64,000 nucleotides of DNA from assembly GCF_019209935.1 (NCBI RefSeq), contig NZ_JAHUTN010000002.1, positions 248,001-312,000 on the forward strand, given 5' to 3'. The notes under the pieces were generated by a model that was given only the letters and a program-made list of their open reading frames with translations, was not told where the DNA came from and did not search any database. A program made the translations under genes and the position numbers. Below, piece by piece: positions 10,027-17,997 of this stretch (positions are counted from its first letter, which is position 1; each line of letters begins with the position of its first letter). Source of the DNA: Corynebacterium sp. TAE3-ERU16. GTDB lineage: Bacteria; Actinomycetota; Actinomycetes; Mycobacteriales; Mycobacteriaceae.

Positions 10027-10326
10027 TTACTTGGTCACGACGGCGAGAATGTCACGGGCGGAGAGAATGAGGTACTCCTCGCCCGCGTACTTGATCTCGG
10101 TGCCGCCGTACTTGGAGAAGATGACGGTGTCACCCTCGTTGATGTCCAGCGGGATGCGGTCGCCCTTTTCGTCGAAACGGCCCGGGCCGACGGCCACGAC
10201 GGTGGCCTCCTGCGGCTTCTCCTTGGCGGAGTCCGGGATGACCAGGCCGGATGCGGTGGTGGTCTCAGCTTCGTTGATCTGGACGAGGATCTTGTCCTCG
10301 AGGGGCTTGATGTTGACGTTCGCCAC
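10027..10326 (-). CDS. groES: 10-kDa co-chaperonin GroES
   Basis: The 99-residue lid of the chaperonin, starting at GTG ([15 protein letters not shown]) with a strong GGAGGAA 6 nt upstream; in-frame ATG codons further upstream would add residues not found in the family. The mobile loop region is [19 protein letters not shown], followed by [19 protein letters not shown] and the closing [21 protein letters not shown]. First gene of the groES-groEL1 operon. Confidence 0.97.
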   Translation of the reverse strand: MANVNIKPLEDKILVQINEAETTTASGLVIPDSAKEKPQEATVVAVGPGRFDEKGDRIPLDINEGDTVIFSKYGGTEIKYAGEEYLILSARDILAVVTK

Positions 10327-10430
10327 GATGAATTCCTCCATGTGCTCGGGAAGTTGAATGTGATTGTGCCGGTTGAGCTTGCCCAGCACAGCCGTCGTCG
10401 CGGGTGAACAACTGTGTGTCAAACAACCTA

Positions 10431-10457
10431 CTGGCACTCTACCCTCGCGAGTGCCAG
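10431..10457 (-). promoter_or_regulatory. CIRCE operator (HrcA site)
   Basis: CTGGCACTC, 9 nt, GAGTGCCAG: a perfect inverted repeat with the spacing of the CIRCE element bound by the heat-shock repressor HrcA. It covers the -10 hexamer and most of the spacer of the groES promoter, so binding would block RNA polymerase. A second GAGTGC/GCACTC half-site pair abuts it upstream (minus-strand GAGTGCTGGCACTC). Confidence 0.93.
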
Positions 10458-10464
10458 CACTCAA
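10436..10464 (-). promoter_or_regulatory. groES-groEL1 promoter
   Basis: Minus strand: -35 TTGAGT (10459-10464), 17-bp spacer, -10 TAGAGT (10436-10441). Transcription would start near 10429, giving a leader of about 100 nt. It lies only 40 nt downstream of the cutinase-like gene. Confidence 0.85.
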
Positions 10465-10500
10465 CCGTGCGGGGTGCCACCCGACAACGGCCGCGCCGCA

Positions 10501-12051
10501 TCATCCGGTACTCCCCCACGCCTCCACTCCGGTGCTCCCCGACCGGGCGGGCATCGCCCGCAACGCCGCGTCCAACTCTGCCGCGACGTCACCGGAATAG
10601 ACCCGCACCCACCGTCGGTCCACCCCGGTACGGCCCCGGGAGTCGGTCACCGTCAACGTCAGCAGGTAGGTTCCCGGATTCCGCCACACGTGCTCCACAT
10701 AATTCCCGCCCGCGGAATCCACGACCGTGCCGTCCCCGAAATCCAGCCGCTGGTGCACGGGTCCGTCGGCGAACACCCTGGACAGCATCCCCGTCACCCC
10801 CGCGGGCTGGCCCGCGAACCAGATGCCCGGCGCGTCGAGGACCGCATTCGGCGCCGTCGCATGATCGGAGACCACCGTGAGTACCGCATCCGCAGTACCG
10901 GCCGCGGCACGACCGACGGTCTCCCGTCCTACGCGCACCTCCGTGCCGGCCACCGTGATCATGTTCCGCGTGGACGCTCCGTCGGGCTCCGGATCAGCGA
11001 TGACGTCACCGACGGGCCGCCCGGCGGGATCGGTCAGTGTCGCCGCGACGGCGGCAGCGTCCCGGGTCGATGGGAGCAGCCACCGATTCACCCCGTCACG
11101 CACCACCGCCACCCCGACGCGGGAATCCGGATTCGCCCCGGTGACCGCATCCATGATCCGGGGGATCCCACGCGCCAGCTCAGCGAGTACGGCGGGTTCG
11201 GCGGTGTCGATGAGCAGAATCTCGTCGACGGGGCGGGTGACCGCCACGCGCTCCCCACCATCCAGCCGCGCCCTTGCCCCGGCGGTCCAGGCGGACAACG
11301 TGTCGGCCACCGCGCGGTCCGCCGCGTCCTCGCCGGGGATGCCGGTGAAGTAGCTGAGGTGGGTCTCCACCGACGTCCCCGCCGGATCACAGAAGACGTC
11401 GTTCCGGTAGCAGTAGTCGATGCCCTCCTGCCCCGGGGCGTTGAGCGACCGTGCGGTCTCCCAGGGCCACACGGGCGGGACGGCGCGACCGGGCACCGGC
11501 GGTGCGCTACCGGTGTTCCGGGGAGGACGGCCGTCACGGAGCGGGTTTCCCAGGTACAGCACCCCCGGCAGATGAGCCGCTTCGGAGAGTGCCCGCTCGG
11601 CGCCGTTGAAGACCATGGCCCCCTGCGAGTATCCGACCGGTATGACCACAGGCTGACAGCCGCCCGCCTGCAGGTCGGCCACCCGGCGCACGGCGGACCG
11701 TCGCCCCTGTTCGACGGAGCCCACCAGTTCACCGAGGCGCCACGCCTCGACCGCCGGGTACTCCTCCGGACCCAACGCCCGGACCGAGAATCCGTGGAGG
11801 TCGGCGCGTTCCAGCAGTCGGGAGATGGCCGTACCCTCCCATCCCGTCGACGGGCCCGCGGCACCGGGGTACTGCCGTCGGCCGCTGAACTGGGATCCGG
11901 ATCCCCGGGCGGTGAGTACCACCGGCTCCGGACAGAGGGGAACCCTCGGGGAGGTGGCGGTCTGTGCCGCGGCGATCCCGGTACCACCCACCGACGCCGC
12001 CCCGGCGACCACCAGTGCGAGCAGTGTGCGAATGGTCCTGCTGCGGGACAT
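10501..12051 (-). CDS. Secreted cutinase-family hydrolase fused to a PKD domain
   Basis: A 516-residue exported protein. Residues 1-30 form a signal peptide ending AAAQ. Residues ~38-280 resemble cutinases and culp-type esterases: GYSQG at 140-144 supplies the nucleophile Ser142, and a YCYRNDVFCD stretch (213-222) with His231 supplies the likely Asp and His; paired cysteines suggest disulfides. The middle (~290-430) is unrecognised. Residues ~436-500 form a PKD-like beta domain (FGDGTVVDS, EHVWRNPGTYLLTLTVTD). I chose the ATG preceding SRSRTIRTLLALVV because the signal peptide begins there. Probably an envelope-associated ester hydrolase; substrate unknown. Monocistronic, convergent with nothing; it ends just before the groES promoter. 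Confidence 0.82.
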   Translation of the reverse strand: MSRSRTIRTLLALVVAGAASVGGTGIAAAQTATSPRVPLCPEPVVLTARGSGSQFSGRRQYPGAAGPSTGWEGTAISRLLERADLHGFSVRALGPEEYPAVEAWRLGELVGSVEQGRRSAVRRVADLQAGGCQPVVIPVGYSQGAMVFNGAERALSEAAHLPGVLYLGNPLRDGRPPRNTGSAPPVPGRAVPPVWPWETARSLNAPGQEGIDYCYRNDVFCDPAGTSVETHLSYFTGIPGEDAADRAVADTLSAWTAGARARLDGGERVAVTRPVDEILLIDTAEPAVLAELARGIPRIMDAVTGANPDSRVGVAVVRDGVNRWLLPSTRDAAAVAATLTDPAGRPVGDVIADPEPDGASTRNMITVAGTEVRVGRETVGRAAAGTADAVLTVVSDHATAPNAVLDAPGIWFAGQPAGVTGMLSRVFADGPVHQRLDFGDGTVVDSAGGNYVEHVWRNPGTYLLTLTVTDSRGRTGVDRRWVRVYSGDVAAELDAALRAMPARSGSTGVEAWGSTG

Positions 12052-12124
12052 GGGCACTCCTGACGGCCGGCTGTCGTTCGTTTCCCCGACAATCCTAACC
12101 GGAATGACAGCACCCGTGCTGAAG

Positions 12125-12568
12125 CTACGCGCCGTCGGCGTCGTTCTCCCGGCGCGCGATGGCGAGCACCGATCCACGCCACAGGGAGTACTCGTCGGGC
12201 TCGTCATCCCGGTAGTTGCGCACCGCCTGGATACCACGGTCGACCTTGGCGATGTCCTTCTCGGTGACATCCGCGCCGTCCGCGCCGATGAAGATCACCG
12301 GGCCGCAGATGGCGGACGTCGGATCGGTGAGGAAATTCGCGTTGCCCGTGGCGGCCTTGTTCCGGGCCATCGACGCCACCGGGTTCGGCTCGGCACCACT
12401 CGCTTTCGCACCCGCCGAGTACAGGGCCGCCAGGGTCTCTCCGTCGTCCTGGAAGGCGACGTGGACGCGGTCGTTCTCCAGGGCGCCGAGGAAGCGCGCG
12501 GCCTCCTCGATCTCGAAGGTGAGGGTGTGGCTGGTCAGATCGGGGTAGACCAGGTAACCGATGCTCAT
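12125..12568 (-). CDS. Conserved hypothetical protein
   Basis: A 147-residue soluble protein that I do not recognise. It begins MSIGYLVYPDLTSHTLTFEIEEAARFLGALE with GGAG 10 nt upstream of the ATG. No signal peptide, membrane helix or catalytic motif is evident; the C-terminus is acidic. It sits between the cutinase-like gene and tsaD, separated from tsaD by 138 nt. Codon usage looks like that of the neighbours, so it is probably real. Confidence 0.65.
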   Translation of the reverse strand: MSIGYLVYPDLTSHTLTFEIEEAARFLGALENDRVHVAFQDDGETLAALYSAGAKASGAEPNPVASMARNKAATGNANFLTDPTSAICGPVIFIGADGADVTEKDIAKVDRGIQAVRNYRDDEPDEYSLWRGSVLAIARRENDADGA

Positions 12569-12706
12569 GCGGAGGATACTCCAGGGGTTTCGTCGGGACG
12601 GGCGGTGTTCAACGAAGCAACGGTATCCCGTCCGGCACACCCGGAACGCGATGTCGGGGCATCTTCCCCGACAATTCACCGGTGCGTACCCGGTTGTTTG
12701 CCGGGG

Positions 12707-13807
12707 TTATACCTGGGGGATCTCGACGTCGAGCCCGGGATCCGTTCCGGCCACCAGATCACTCGGTCCGGCGCCCGCCGCGATCCGGTGGGCGGCGAGT
12801 GCGGCGATCATCACCCCGTTGTCCGTGCAGAGTCTGAGTTCCGGGACCCGGAGCTCGACGCCGGCGGCACCGCAGCGTTCCTCCGCCAGTTCCCGCAGCC
12901 GGGAGTTCGCGGCCACTCCCCCACCGAGGAGCAGCACCTTCGCTCCGACGTCCCCGCACGCGCGGACCGCCTTCCGGGTGAGGACGTCGACCACGGCCTC
13001 CTGGAAGGACGCACACACGTCCGACACGTCGATGACCCGCCCCTCGCGCTCGGCGGCCTCGACGTGGCGGGCCACCGCCGTCTTCAACCCGGAGAAGGAG
13101 AAGTCGTGGCGGGAATCATCGCGGCGCATCATGCCCCGCGGGAAGTCCACCGCCCTGGGGTTCCCCCGTTTCGCCAGACGGTCGATGACCGGGCCACCCG
13201 GATATCCGAGCCGGAGCAGACGCGCGACCTTGTCGTAGGCCTCACCCGCGGCGTCGTCCAGGGTGGACCCCAGCTCCCGCATAGGCAGCCCTACACCGTC
13301 GACCTCGAGCAGCTGCGTGTGACCGCCGGAGACCAGGAGCGCCACCGAGTGCGGCAGGTCCCGGCCGTCGAGCGTCGCCACCGCGACATGCCCGCCGAGG
13401 TGGTTGACCGCGTAGAACGGCACCCCCCACGCCGCCGCGAAGGCCTTCGCCGCGCTCGCCCCGACGAGCAGCGCACCGGCGAGCCCGGGGCCGATGGTGC
13501 ACGCCACGGCATCCGGACGGTCGATACCCGCCTGCCGGAGAGCCTCCCGGGTGACCGGGCCGATCGACTCCAGGTGCGCACGCGACGCGATCTCGGGCAC
13601 GACACCGCCGAAACGGGCGTGCTGATCCATCGAGGAGGCGACGACGTCCGCGAGGATCTCCAGTTCGGGTGTCACCCCGGGACCGTGGGTGATGCGCACG
13701 ATGCCGACACCCGTCTCGTCGCAGGAACTCTCGACGCCCATGACGATGGTGCGGCGGATCGTGTCGTCACCGTTCTGTGCCGGTTCCGGGATGGTCGACG
13801 TGTTCAC
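12707..13807 (-). CDS. tsaD: tRNA N6-adenosine threonylcarbamoyltransferase TsaD
   Basis: Transfers threonylcarbamoyl to A37 of ANN-decoding tRNAs in the t6A pathway, working with TsaB and TsaE. The ASKHA-fold motifs are clear: [16 protein letters not shown] near the N-terminus, the metal-binding [10 protein letters not shown] (two histidines), [35 protein letters not shown] and [12 protein letters not shown], then [10 protein letters not shown] chose the GTG at 13807 because AGGA lies 8 nt upstream; a GTG at 13822 overlapping the rimI stop (GTGA) is the alternative. 366 residues, about the normal length. Last gene of tsaB-rimI-tsaD. Confidence 0.96.
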   Translation of the reverse strand: MNTSTIPEPAQNGDDTIRRTIVMGVESSCDETGVGIVRITHGPGVTPELEILADVVASSMDQHARFGGVVPEIASRAHLESIGPVTREALRQAGIDRPDAVACTIGPGLAGALLVGASAAKAFAAAWGVPFYAVNHLGGHVAVATLDGRDLPHSVALLVSGGHTQLLEVDGVGLPMRELGSTLDDAAGEAYDKVARLLRLGYPGGPVIDRLAKRGNPRAVDFPRGMMRRDDSRHDFSFSGLKTAVARHVEAAEREGRVIDVSDVCASFQEAVVDVLTRKAVRACGDVGAKVLLLGGGVAANSRLRELAEERCGAAGVELRVPELRLCTDNGVMIAALAAHRIAAGAGPSDLVAGTDPGLDVEIPQV

Positions 13808-13818
13808 GGGTCGTTTCC

Positions 13819-14358
13819 TCACAGGTTGTCTCCGGTGGCCGTCCGCGCTGATGCGGGATCGCGACGCATGGTGTACGCGTCCGCACCCGACGGCTGATAG
13901 TAGTTGCGGCGCACACCCAGACGGACGAAACCGTACCGCTCGTACAGGGTGATGGCCGGTTCATTGTCGCACCGCACCTCCAGGAACACCGGGCCGGAGC
14001 GTTCATCGGCGGCGGCGAGCATGGCCTCCAGCAGCTGACGGCCGATACCGCGACGCTGGTGTGCGGGGTCCACGCCGATGGTGTGCACCTCGAACTCGGG
14101 GTCATCAGGAGGACCGGCCATGGCGAGGATCGCGTAGCCCACGAGGCCGCCTGTTTCCTCGAACCCGGCACCCGGACCACGGGACTGATCCGCGTCCCCG
14201 GTCTCCACCGCCGCGAGGCAGAGGCAGAAAGGGTTTGCCATCTCCGAACGGAACGCCGCGGCACTCCACGGATCATCCCCGGGAAAGAGGATCCGCTCAA
14301 GCTCGGCGCACCGCTGCACGTCGACCGGTGCGAGACGCCGGATGACGACGGACCCCAT
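13819..14358 (-). CDS. rimI: Ribosomal-protein-S18-alanine N-acetyltransferase RimI
   Basis: A 179-residue GNAT acetyltransferase that modifies the N-terminal alanine of S18; in actinobacteria it always sits between tsaB and tsaD. The acetyl-CoA loop is [19 protein letters not shown] (motif A, Q/R-x-x-G-x-G). Motif B is [31 protein letters not shown]. Compared with short family members it has an insertion of about 20 residues after [13 protein letters not shown]. It starts at ATG overlapping the tsaB stop by one base (TGATG); a GTG one codon earlier is also possible. Confidence 0.93.
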   Translation of the reverse strand: MGSVVIRRLAPVDVQRCAELERILFPGDDPWSAAAFRSEMANPFCLCLAAVETGDADQSRGPGAGFEETGGLVGYAILAMAGPPDDPEFEVHTIGVDPAHQRRGIGRQLLEAMLAAADERSGPVFLEVRCDNEPAITLYERYGFVRLGVRRNYYQPSGADAYTMRRDPASARTATGDNL

Positions 14359-15092
14359 CACAGTTCCACGTCCGGTACTGCCGGACTGATCGGTTTCGGC
14401 TTCGGCGGCACCGCGTCCGGGCGCCGCAGGTAGAGCGGGACGATGGGCTCCGGTTCACGGGCCAGATCGGCCGCACGGACGAGCGACACCGGCGACGGCG
14501 AGAGGTCCAACGCCGGCACCTCGGCGAGCGTGTCGACCCGGAGCTTCTCCGCCAGACCTTCCGGGACGCTGAGCGAACCGACGACACCGACGAGTTCAGC
14601 GACGTCGGCGGGTTTGTTCACCGCCGGCCCCCCGACGCGGACCGGTACCGCACCGGTGTCCGTGCGTTCGTAGCTGGCCCAGTAGACCTCCCGCCGTCGC
14701 GCATCGGTCGCGATAAGAATCCGGGATTGTACGGGGTTCTTTTCCGCGAGCCGGATCGCGATGGAATCCAACGAGCACACACCGTGCACCGGGATACCGA
14801 GCGCCTCCCCGAAGGCGGTGGCGGTCGCCATCCCCACCCGCAGTCCGGTGAACGGCCCGGGCCCGCATCCGACGACCACCGCGTCGAGATCCACCGGCTT
14901 CAGGTCCGCCTCATCGAGACACTCCAGGATCGACGGCGTCAGGCGTTCACCGTGCTGGCGGCAGTCCGGGAGGATGCGCTCGGCGACGGAGCGGACAGTC
15001 GGAGTGGTGCTTCCGTCGACCGGCCCATCGGAGGCCGTGACGATACCGGTGACGATGGTCGGTGTGGACGTGTCGATGACGAGGATGTGCAC
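14358..15092 (-). CDS. tsaB: t6A biosynthesis protein TsaB
   Basis: The catalytically inactive partner that stabilises TsaD in the t6A complex. It begins VHILVIDTSTPTIVTGIV, the expected ASKHA phosphate-1 loop, followed by CGPGPFTGLRVGMATATAFG and IATDARRREVYWASYE. I chose the GTG at 15092 by alignment to the family start (M-x-I-L-x-I-D-T-S); a GTG three codons upstream (15101) is possible and neither has a strong ribosome-binding site. 244 residues. First gene of the tsaB-rimI-tsaD operon; tsaE is detached from it by the inserted gene at 15294-16154. Confidence 0.93.
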   Translation of the reverse strand: MHILVIDTSTPTIVTGIVTASDGPVDGSTTPTVRSVAERILPDCRQHGERLTPSILECLDEADLKPVDLDAVVVGCGPGPFTGLRVGMATATAFGEALGIPVHGVCSLDSIAIRLAEKNPVQSRILIATDARRREVYWASYERTDTGAVPVRVGGPAVNKPADVAELVGVVGSLSVPEGLAEKLRVDTLAEVPALDLSPSPVSLVRAADLAREPEPIVPLYLRRPDAVPPKPKPISPAVPDVEL

Positions 15093-15145
15093 GTGGGACA
15101 CTGTAGTGGATGGCCGGTGCCGGCCGGAGGTGCCGGGGAAGACTG

Positions 15146-15175
15146 TTGACCTCAGCATCAGCAGCACCGGATTAT
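15146..15175 (+). promoter_or_regulatory. Plus-strand promoter, TTGACC-18-GATTAT
   Basis: -35 TTGACC at 15146-15151 and -10 GATTAT at 15170-15175 with an 18-bp spacer. It points away from tsaB and toward the 18-codon frame at 15199. Transcription would start near 15182, just before the ribosome-binding site. Confidence 0.55.
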
Positions 15176-15198
15176 GCCGTGAGGAGAAGGACCACAAC

Positions 15199-15255
15199 AT
15201 GAGTACCGATGACACCCCCACCATCGACCAGTTTCGCCCGGTGGTTCTCAGGTGA
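15199..15255 (+). CDS. 18-residue peptide or truncated gene remnant
   Basis: ATG preceded at 8 nt by an excellent ribosome-binding site (GAGGAGAAGG) and, further up, a promoter. It encodes MSTDDTPTIDQFRPVVLR and stops at TGA. Nothing on the plus strand follows it: the next 860 bases are the minus-strand gene at 15294-16154. It may be the intact 5' end of a former gene cut off when that neighbour arrived, a leader peptide without a partner, or a true micropeptide. The amino acid start looks like the N-terminus of a normal cytosolic protein, so I favour a remnant. Confidence 0.4.
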   Translation: MSTDDTPTIDQFRPVVLR

Positions 15256-15293
15256 GCATGCTCCGAAACCTGGACTGTCGCCGCACGGACAAC

Positions 15294-16154
15294 TCAGGGC
15301 ACAGGGAGTTCCACCTGGTCGAGATCGATCTCCCCGTCGGGATCCGACCAGCCGTCTGAACTGCTCCAGATGATGGAGAAGGGCATGGGGTTGCCCGGTT
15401 GCGTGAACCACGTGAGGATCGGTCCCCTTGCTCCGAAGACGTACTCGGACGGGAGCTGATCAATGTTCGGGGGAGCTCCGGTGCACATTGTCGTCTCCGC
15501 TATGACACGTGCCCCATCCTCATTCAGTGCGGCCGCGAAGCGCTGCAACACGGTCGTTTCTTCCCATTCCTCGACACGGGCACCGCCGGCTTCCGTCGCG
15601 TAGGTGAAGTCCAGCGCCGGAACGACGACCCTGTCGAACATCTTCCCCTCACCCCGGGAGTACCCGGACACCAGGTGATCGACACGATGCAGCAGACCGA
15701 AGGCGTCGATGTTCTCCGTTTCCGCGGGACATTCCGCGAACCAGACGTTCACCGAGGTACCCGAGGGCAGCCGCATGTGCACGCTGACCACCGGGGTCCC
15801 GTCCACGTCGACGACGCTGTGCTCCCCGATTGCCACGCCGTAACGCTCCGCATCCCGGTAATCGGTGAAATCCCGGGGTTCAGCGGGTTCAGACAGATCC
15901 CATGCCAGCCTCCCCGTGTCGATGGTCGCGGTCACCGACACCGGAAAGCCGTCCGGAGGGCTGAAGGTGATCACCGCGAGCGCGGCGAGATCAGCGGGAA
16001 TCCCACGGTCCAGTTCCACCGGAAGGTGGACGTGCAGACCTTTTTCAGAGAGTCCCCGGGCGGCGGTACCCAGGGTCACCGGGTCGAATGCGGCCACGCC
16101 CCCGATGACCGGGATCAGGAATGAAGGGGTCGGCAGATCATGCACAACACTCAC
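15294..16154 (-). CDS. Hypothetical protein with serpin-like C-terminal half
   Basis: A 286-residue protein without a signal peptide, inserted between tsaE and tsaB. It starts at GTG with GAGGAG 5 nt upstream. I do not recognise the N-terminal half (PTPSFLIPVIGGVAAFDPVTLG). In the C-terminal half the order of elements resembles a serpin: a beta strand FDRVVVPALDFTYATE (173-187), then LNEDGARVIAETTM (210-223), which matches the serpin hinge pattern N-E-x-G-x-x-x-x-x-x-T, a short loop rich in P and G, and a strand VFGARGPILTWFT ending SIIW (239-263), where serpins have a conserved hydrophobic strand. At 286 residues it would be a shortened serpin. This is my reading of motifs only; it could be an unrelated fold. 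Confidence 0.6.
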   Translation of the reverse strand: MSVVHDLPTPSFLIPVIGGVAAFDPVTLGTAARGLSEKGLHVHLPVELDRGIPADLAALAVITFSPPDGFPVSVTATIDTGRLAWDLSEPAEPRDFTDYRDAERYGVAIGEHSVVDVDGTPVVSVHMRLPSGTSVNVWFAECPAETENIDAFGLLHRVDHLVSGYSRGEGKMFDRVVVPALDFTYATEAGGARVEEWEETTVLQRFAAALNEDGARVIAETTMCTGAPPNIDQLPSEYVFGARGPILTWFTQPGNPMPFSIIWSSSDGWSDPDGEIDLDQVELPVP

Positions 16155-16220
16155 GGTTGCTCCTCAGTGTGTCGTCCGGGCGCCCGGCCACGGGGTTCGC
16201 GTCATTCTCCCACGAACCTA

Positions 16221-16259
16221 CGCCTGCTTTCAGGCGTCCTCCCCGTCACGTTCACGGGG
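16221..16259 (-). terminator. Two small hairpins downstream of tsaE
   Basis: CCCCGT/ACGGGG (16241-16246 and 16254-16259) and CGCCTG-CTTT-CAGGCG (16221-16236) lie between the tsaE stop and the next gene on the minus strand. They probably separate tsaE from the inserted 286-residue gene. Confidence 0.5.
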
Positions 16260-16266
16260 CGGGGAC

Positions 16267-16761
16267 CTATCTCCGCAACCGCCAACTGAGGATCCGCGCC
16301 TCCGACTCCGGGTCCTCCCGCACCGCGGTCTCCCGGTCGAAGGTGACCTCGAGCCAGGTGTCGGCTAGTTGTTCCACCAGCCCCCCGCCCCATTCGGCGA
16401 CGATGACGGCGTCGTCGAGTTCGGTGTCCAGGTCGAGTGAGTCGAGAGCCCCGAGGGCACCGACCTCGGCGTCGGGGTCCTCCCCGAACAACCGGTAGGC
16501 GTCGACGTGGATGAGGTCGGGACCTCCGGTGAGGGAGCGGTGCACGCGGGCGATGACGAACGTCGGGGACGTGACCCGGCCCTTCACCCTCATCCCCTCC
16601 GCCAGGCCCTGGGTGAAGGTCGTCTTGCCCGCGCCGAGCGGACCGTCGAGAATCACCACGTCCCCCGCTTCGAGTGCTGCGCCGAGTTCCGCCGCGAACG
16701 CGCGGGTGTCGGCGGCGGTCTCCAGCCGCGTGGTTCCGGAGGTCGGGAACGTGGACTTCAT
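16267..16761 (-). CDS. tsaE: t6A biosynthesis ATPase TsaE
   Basis: The ATPase needed for turnover of the bacterial TsaBD complex. 164 residues with a P-loop GPLGAGKTT at 40-48, then TQGLAEGMRVKGRVTSPTFVIARVH and DLIHVDAYRLFGEDP, and IVAEWGGGLVEQLADTWLEV near the C-terminus, all family landmarks. ATG start with GGGAG 7 nt upstream. It lies 37 nt downstream of alr on the same strand. Confidence 0.95.
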   Translation of the reverse strand: MKSTFPTSGTTRLETAADTRAFAAELGAALEAGDVVILDGPLGAGKTTFTQGLAEGMRVKGRVTSPTFVIARVHRSLTGGPDLIHVDAYRLFGEDPDAEVGALGALDSLDLDTELDDAVIVAEWGGGLVEQLADTWLEVTFDRETAVREDPESEARILSWRLRR

Positions 16762-16798
16762 CGGTGTTCTCCCACTGTGTGTTGCCTGACGGACACGG

Positions 16799-17911
16799 TC
16801 ACCGCCCCACGTACCCGCGGACCACGCGCCCGTGCGGGCGGCAGATGATCTCGTAGGGGATGGTCTCCAGCGCGTCGGCGACCTCGTAGGTCGTCATCTC
16901 GCCCGAGGTACCGGGCCCGAAGATCAACGCCTCATCACCCGGGTTCACCCCACACGGATTCGACCCGAGGTCGATGACTATCTGGTCCATGCACACGACG
17001 CCGACCTGCGGGTAGCGGTGACCGTCGATGGTGACCCCGATCTTCCCGGCGAGCGCACGGGCCAGGCCGTCGGCGTAGCCCATGGACACGACGGCGAGCG
17101 TGCCCTCGTGCCCGGCGCGCCAGGTGTGCCCGTAGGAGACGCCCTCCCCTGCGGCGACGGGTTTGACGACGGTGACGGTCGCGGCGAGTGTCATCGCGGG
17201 CCGGAGAGCGCTGTCCCCGCCGGCGACGGGGTCGAGTCCGTAGAGGGCGAGCCCGGGCCGGACCATGTCGAATCCGAGGTCACCTCCGGTGAGCACGGCG
17301 GGTGAGTTCGACAGGTGGTTGACGGTCGGGTTGAGGCCGGCGTCCCTCGCGGCACGGACAGCGTCGCGGAGCCTGGCGGCCTGGGCGTCATTCTCCGGGT
17401 TGGCGGGTTCGTCGGCGCACGCCAGATGGGAGAACACACCGGTGACCTCGACGGCGTCGGAGGCGTCGGCCAGCATGCCGAACACCGGGCCCCAGTCGCA
17501 GGCCGGCACCCCGGAACGGTGGAGACCGGTGTCGGCTTTGACGGTGACCCGAGCAGTGGTCCCGAGGGATCTCGCGGCGTCGATGACCGCGTGTGCGTGT
17601 TCCGGGGAGCTCACCCCGAGGTCGATGTTGTCGCGGATCGCGGCGGCGATGTCCTGCCCCGGTGTCCAGATCCACGACAGCACCGGGGCGGTGATCCCGC
17701 CGGCCCTCAGTGCATGGGCCTCGGTGAGGGTCGCGACCCCGAACTGGTCGGCGCCGTTGTCGGCCATCACCGCTGCGACGCGCGGGGCACCGTGGTTGTA
17801 GCCGTCCGCCTTGACGACGGCCATCAGCTGCGAGTCACCGGCACGTCGCTTGATCAGCCGGGTGTTGTGCGCGATGGCGGCCAGATCGATGCGGGCGGTG
17901 AGCAGTTCCAT
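16799..17911 (-). CDS. alr: Alanine racemase
   Basis: Interconverts L- and D-alanine for peptidoglycan, using PLP. 370 residues from the ATG giving MELLTARIDLAAIAHNTR. The PLP lysine is Lys34 in AVVKADGYNHG; the second catalytic residue, a tyrosine, is in GEGVSYGHTW; VVCMDQIVIDLG and YEIICRPHGRVVRGYV close the C-terminal beta domain. It sits between nnr and tsaE as in mycobacteria, 86 nt from nnr and 37 nt from tsaE. Confidence 0.96.
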   Translation of the reverse strand: MELLTARIDLAAIAHNTRLIKRRAGDSQLMAVVKADGYNHGAPRVAAVMADNGADQFGVATLTEAHALRAGGITAPVLSWIWTPGQDIAAAIRDNIDLGVSSPEHAHAVIDAARSLGTTARVTVKADTGLHRSGVPACDWGPVFGMLADASDAVEVTGVFSHLACADEPANPENDAQAARLRDAVRAARDAGLNPTVNHLSNSPAVLTGGDLGFDMVRPGLALYGLDPVAGGDSALRPAMTLAATVTVVKPVAAGEGVSYGHTWRAGHEGTLAVVSMGYADGLARALAGKIGVTIDGHRYPQVGVVCMDQIVIDLGSNPCGVNPGDEALIFGPGTSGEMTTYEVADALETIPYEIICRPHGRVVRGYVGR

Positions 17912-17997
17912 GGTGGTCCATTGTGCCACGCGGGCGAACCGGGTTCCCGTTGGTGTCTCCCCGTTCGTCGACGCCCGTCCGTCCCCACCGTCGCCTG

